This document shows positions 5,467 to 7,583 of a stretch of DNA of 7,583 bases, piece after piece. The DNA lies in assembly GCA_946186725.1 (NCBI GenBank), contig CAMHOI010000039.1, forward strand, positions 1 to 7,583, in the 5' to 3' direction. This stretch comes from an uncultured Clostridia bacterium (lineage in GTDB: Bacteria > Bacillota > Clostridia > Oscillospirales > Acutalibacteraceae). Position numbers and translations under genes: made by a program. Numbering within the stretch: the stretch's first letter is position 1; every line of letters starts with the position of its first letter. Below the pieces are notes generated by a model that made no database searches, was not told the DNA's origin, and saw nothing but the letters and a program-made list of their open reading frames with translations.

Positions 5467-7410
5467 ATGAAACGAAAGATCCGTATCGGGGACATGTTTC
5501 CCTTTCTGATGCTGGCTGTCGTCGCGGCGCAGGCCGTCGTGATCGGCGTGCTCGGCCACCCCATCGTCTGTCTGATCGAATTGGGTGTGACGGCGGTGCT
5601 GGCGCTTTTCACCGCGCTGTTTGCCATCTCCTCTGCCAAACGGAGCCGCCTCCTTCTGGACGACATCGCCCGGCAAATGGGGGATGCGGCGGGCGCGCTG
5701 ACGCGTCTCGGCCTGCCGGTCATGGCGGTCGAGGAAGGGGAGATCGTCTGGTACAACGCCGCCTTTCTCAAGCAGATCGTCGCGGGCGACGATTGCATCG
5801 GCAGGGAAGTGGATTTTCTCGTGCGGCGTGAGGCGCTGGAGGCCGCTTTTATCGACGGCATCCCCGTCGAGTACGCCTCCCGTCCCTATACGCTTTACGC
5901 CTGCCGGCAGGAGGGACGCATTCTCTGCTATTTCGTCGATCAGACCGATCTGACCGAGACGCGCGCCCGTTACGCCGCCGGCCGACCCGTCGTGGCCTAC
6001 ATAACCGTAGACAACATCGACGATCTTCAGCGCGATTCCCGCGACAGCGAAAAAGCCCAGATCACCGGCGCCATCGAAAAGCGGATCGAGAACTGGGCCG
6101 TCGAGCTCAACGCCGTCTGCCGCCGCCTCAACCACGATCGTTTCATCCTCGTCACCGACGAAACGGGCCTGACTTACATGACCGACACCCGTTTTGATAT
6201 TCTCCGCAAGGTCAAGGACATTGATTTCGGCGACCGCGGCAGCGCCACCCTTTCCATCGGCGTAGGACGCGGGGGCGCCAACCTCGCCGCCTGCGAGGAG
6301 CTTGCCCGCCAGGCGCTGGATATGGCGCTCGGCCGCGGCGGCGATCAGGCCGCCGTGCGCAACCCCAAGGAGTTTGAGTTTTACGGCGGTACCGCCTCTA
6401 CCGTTTCCAAACGGTCCAAGGTTCGCACCCGTATGGTCGCCTCCGCCCTGCGCGAGCTGATCGATTCCTCCGACAACGTTCTGCTTATGGGCCACCGCTT
6501 CGCCGATCTGGACGCCTTCGGCGCCTGTTTCGGTTTCTGGCGTGCCGTCACCGAGGCGGGCAAGCCCTGCCGCATCGTCCTCGACCGTGAGAAGTGCCTG
6601 TGCCGCGGACTTGTGGATTACGTGGTGGAGAATTGCCCCGGCGAGGCCCTTCTTATCACCCCCAGGGAAGCCCTGGAGTCTATGACCCGCCGCACCCTGC
6701 TGATCGTGGCGGACACCCACCGCCCGGGCTTCGTGGACAGCCCGGAGGTGCTGGAAGCGGCGCCCACCGTGGTGGTCATCGACCACCACCGCAAGACCGT
6801 CGATTATATTGCCGACGCCGTCATTTTTTATCATGAGCCCTACGCCTCCAGCGCCTGCGAGATGGTCAGCGAGCTGCTCCAGTACATGACCTCCCGTATC
6901 GGGCGTGTCGAGGCGGAGGCCCTGCTTTCCGGCATTATGCTGGACACCCGCAATTTTGTGCTGCACACGGGCGTGCGCACCTTTGAATCCTCCGCCTACC
7001 TGCGCGGCTGCGGCGCCAACCCCGTCACCGTGAAGGGCTTCTTCCAGAACTCCATCGAAGTCTATAAACTGCGCGCCGCTATCGTTTCCTCCGCCCACGT
7101 CTACGACCACTGCGCCGTCGCCGTGGCGAGCGAGGAGCACCCCGAGATCCGCATCGCCGCCGCACAGGCCGCCGACGAGATGCTCGGCATCGAAAACGTC
7201 GACGCTTCCTTCGTAGCTTTCTGCGAGGACGGCGTCATCAACATTTCCGCCCGCTCCCTCGGGCAGGTCAACGTCCAGCTCATTATGGAGAAGCTGGGCG
7301 GCGGCGGCCATCTGACCATGGCGGCCGCGCAGCTGGAGAACGTCTCCGCCGAGGAGGCGCTGGCCCGCCTTTCCGACGCCATCCAGGCCTATCGCAAGGA
7401 AAACGATTAA
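5467..7410 (+). CDS. gdpP: GdpP, membrane-bound cyclic-di-AMP phosphodiesterase (DHH family)
   Basis: A 647-residue protein with the full GdpP/YybT architecture and near-normal length. Two membrane helices (about 10-29 and 33-54) are followed by a PAS-like domain (about 75-135, LPVMAVEEGEIVWYN), a degenerate GGDEF domain (about 172-300) in which the catalytic signature is replaced by NHDRF (222-226), and the DHH/DHHA1 phosphodiesterase. Catalytic motifs are intact: HRFADLD (H343, D347, D349), DTH (D416-H418), DHH (D439-H441), DTRN (D493) and GGGGH (611-615). GdpP hydrolyses c-di-AMP to pApA, controlling a messenger tied to potassium and osmolyte balance, cell-wall stress and beta-lactam tolerance. 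In studied homologues the PAS domain binds heme and the degenerate GGDEF has weak ATPase activity; those details are family knowledge, not visible here. It lies 28 nt after the RNase J gene and 23 nt before rplI, the latter a conserved Firmicutes neighbour. Confidence 0.96.
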   Translation: MKRKIRIGDMFPFLMLAVVAAQAVVIGVLGHPIVCLIELGVTAVLALFTALFAISSAKRSRLLLDDIARQMGDAAGALTRLGLPVMAVEEGEIVWYNAAFLKQIVAGDDCIGREVDFLVRREALEAAFIDGIPVEYASRPYTLYACRQEGRILCYFVDQTDLTETRARYAAGRPVVAYITVDNIDDLQRDSRDSEKAQITGAIEKRIENWAVELNAVCRRLNHDRFILVTDETGLTYMTDTRFDILRKVKDIDFGDRGSATLSIGVGRGGANLAACEELARQALDMALGRGGDQAAVRNPKEFEFYGGTASTVSKRSKVRTRMVASALRELIDSSDNVLLMGHRFADLDAFGACFGFWRAVTEAGKPCRIVLDREKCLCRGLVDYVVENCPGEALLITPREALESMTRRTLLIVADTHRPGFVDSPEVLEAAPTVVVIDHHRKTVDYIADAVIFYHEPYASSACEMVSELLQYMTSRIGRVEAEALLSGIMLDTRNFVLHTGVRTFESSAYLRGCGANPVTVKGFFQNSIEVYKLRAAIVSSAHVYDHCAVAVASEEHPEIRIAAAQAADEMLGIENVDASFVAFCEDGVINISARSLGQVNVQLIMEKLGGGGHLTMAAAQLENVSAEEALARLSDAIQAYRKEND

Positions 7411-7433
7411 CCCCACCACAGGAGGACAAAGCT

Positions 7434-7583
7434 ATGAAACTTATTCTCACCGCCGACGTCAAAGGACAGGGTAAAAAGGGCGAAATGGTCAACGTCTCTG
7501 ACGGTTACGCCCGCAACTTTCTTTTGCCGCGCGGCCTTGCCATCCTCGCCGAAGCGGCTCAGGGCGCGGAAGAGCGTGGACTT
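7434..7583 (+). CDS. rplI: 50S ribosomal protein L9, N-terminal part (3' end outside window)
   Basis: The first 50 codons of L9, opening MKLILTADVKGQGKKGE and continuing with the L9 signature GYARNFLLPRGLA. This N-terminal domain binds 23S rRNA; the long connecting helix and C-terminal domain lie beyond the window. AGGAGG at 7420-7425 is eight bases before the ATG. It follows gdpP without a terminator, so it is probably transcribed from the promoter ahead of RNase J. In many Firmicutes the replicative helicase gene comes next, which cannot be checked here. Confidence 0.96.
   Translation, partial: MKLILTADVKGQGKKGEMVNVSDGYARNFLLPRGLAILAEAAQGAEERGL

Noticed and set aside
4353..5861. A 502-codon minus-strand open frame across the RNase J and gdpP genes
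   Set aside because: It overlaps two well-supported genes and their junction, has no recognisable domain, and its composition is that expected from reading GC-rich genes backwards.
5425..7419. A 664-codon open frame on the minus strand opposite gdpP
   Set aside because: It mirrors the gdpP frame: the GC-rich third positions suppress stop codons on the other strand. Its product is low-complexity (Gly, Asp, His, Val rich), matches no family I know, and gdpP with all its catalytic motifs is clearly the real gene.

Overview
The window is a piece of chromosome from what looks like a GC-rich member of the Firmicutes, most likely an anaerobic Clostridia lineage of the Oscillospiraceae/Ruminococcaceae kind. 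The reasons are the run RNase J - GdpP - ribosomal protein L9 (gdpP and rplI are neighbours across Firmicutes), strong AGGAGG-type ribosome binding sites, SigA-type promoters, and codon third positions dominated by C and G. The species assignment is inference. All five complete genes have a recognisable family, and no mobile element, CRISPR array, tRNA or rRNA gene is visible.

Layout. Bases 1-1617 (+) are the end of an operon: the C-terminal ATPase part of an ABC exporter, a PHP-family metal-dependent phosphoesterase 3 nt later, and a small Dabb-domain (dimeric alpha/beta barrel) protein 10 nt after that. A 14-bp AT-rich direct repeat sits at each side of the Dabb gene. A long perfect hairpin at 1641-1681 is a shared, probably bidirectional terminator between this operon and the convergent yifB/comM-family AAA+ ATPase gene (1684-3207, -). 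Bases 3208-3533 are a divergent regulatory region. It carries a good promoter for the ATPase gene and, facing the other way, a perfect-consensus TTGACA-17-TATAAT promoter with an inverted repeat in its spacer. That promoter drives a leader of about 160 nt with three predicted stem-loops, followed by the gene for RNase J with an unusual basic N-terminal extension (3534-5438). Next come gdpP, the membrane-bound cyclic-di-AMP phosphodiesterase (5467-7410), and the first 50 codons of rplI (7434 to the window end). No terminator separates the last three, so they are probably one transcript.

How the genes fit together. The right-hand operon joins mRNA turnover (RNase J), turnover of an essential second messenger (GdpP turns c-di-AMP into the dinucleotide pApA) and a ribosomal protein. 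This is a housekeeping block. The points most worth a second look are the regulatory architecture in front of the RNase J gene, the N-terminal tail of that enzyme, and the repeat pair around the Dabb gene, which resembles one arm of the Firmicutes dif (XerD) site. I see no convincing evidence of a wholly new system.
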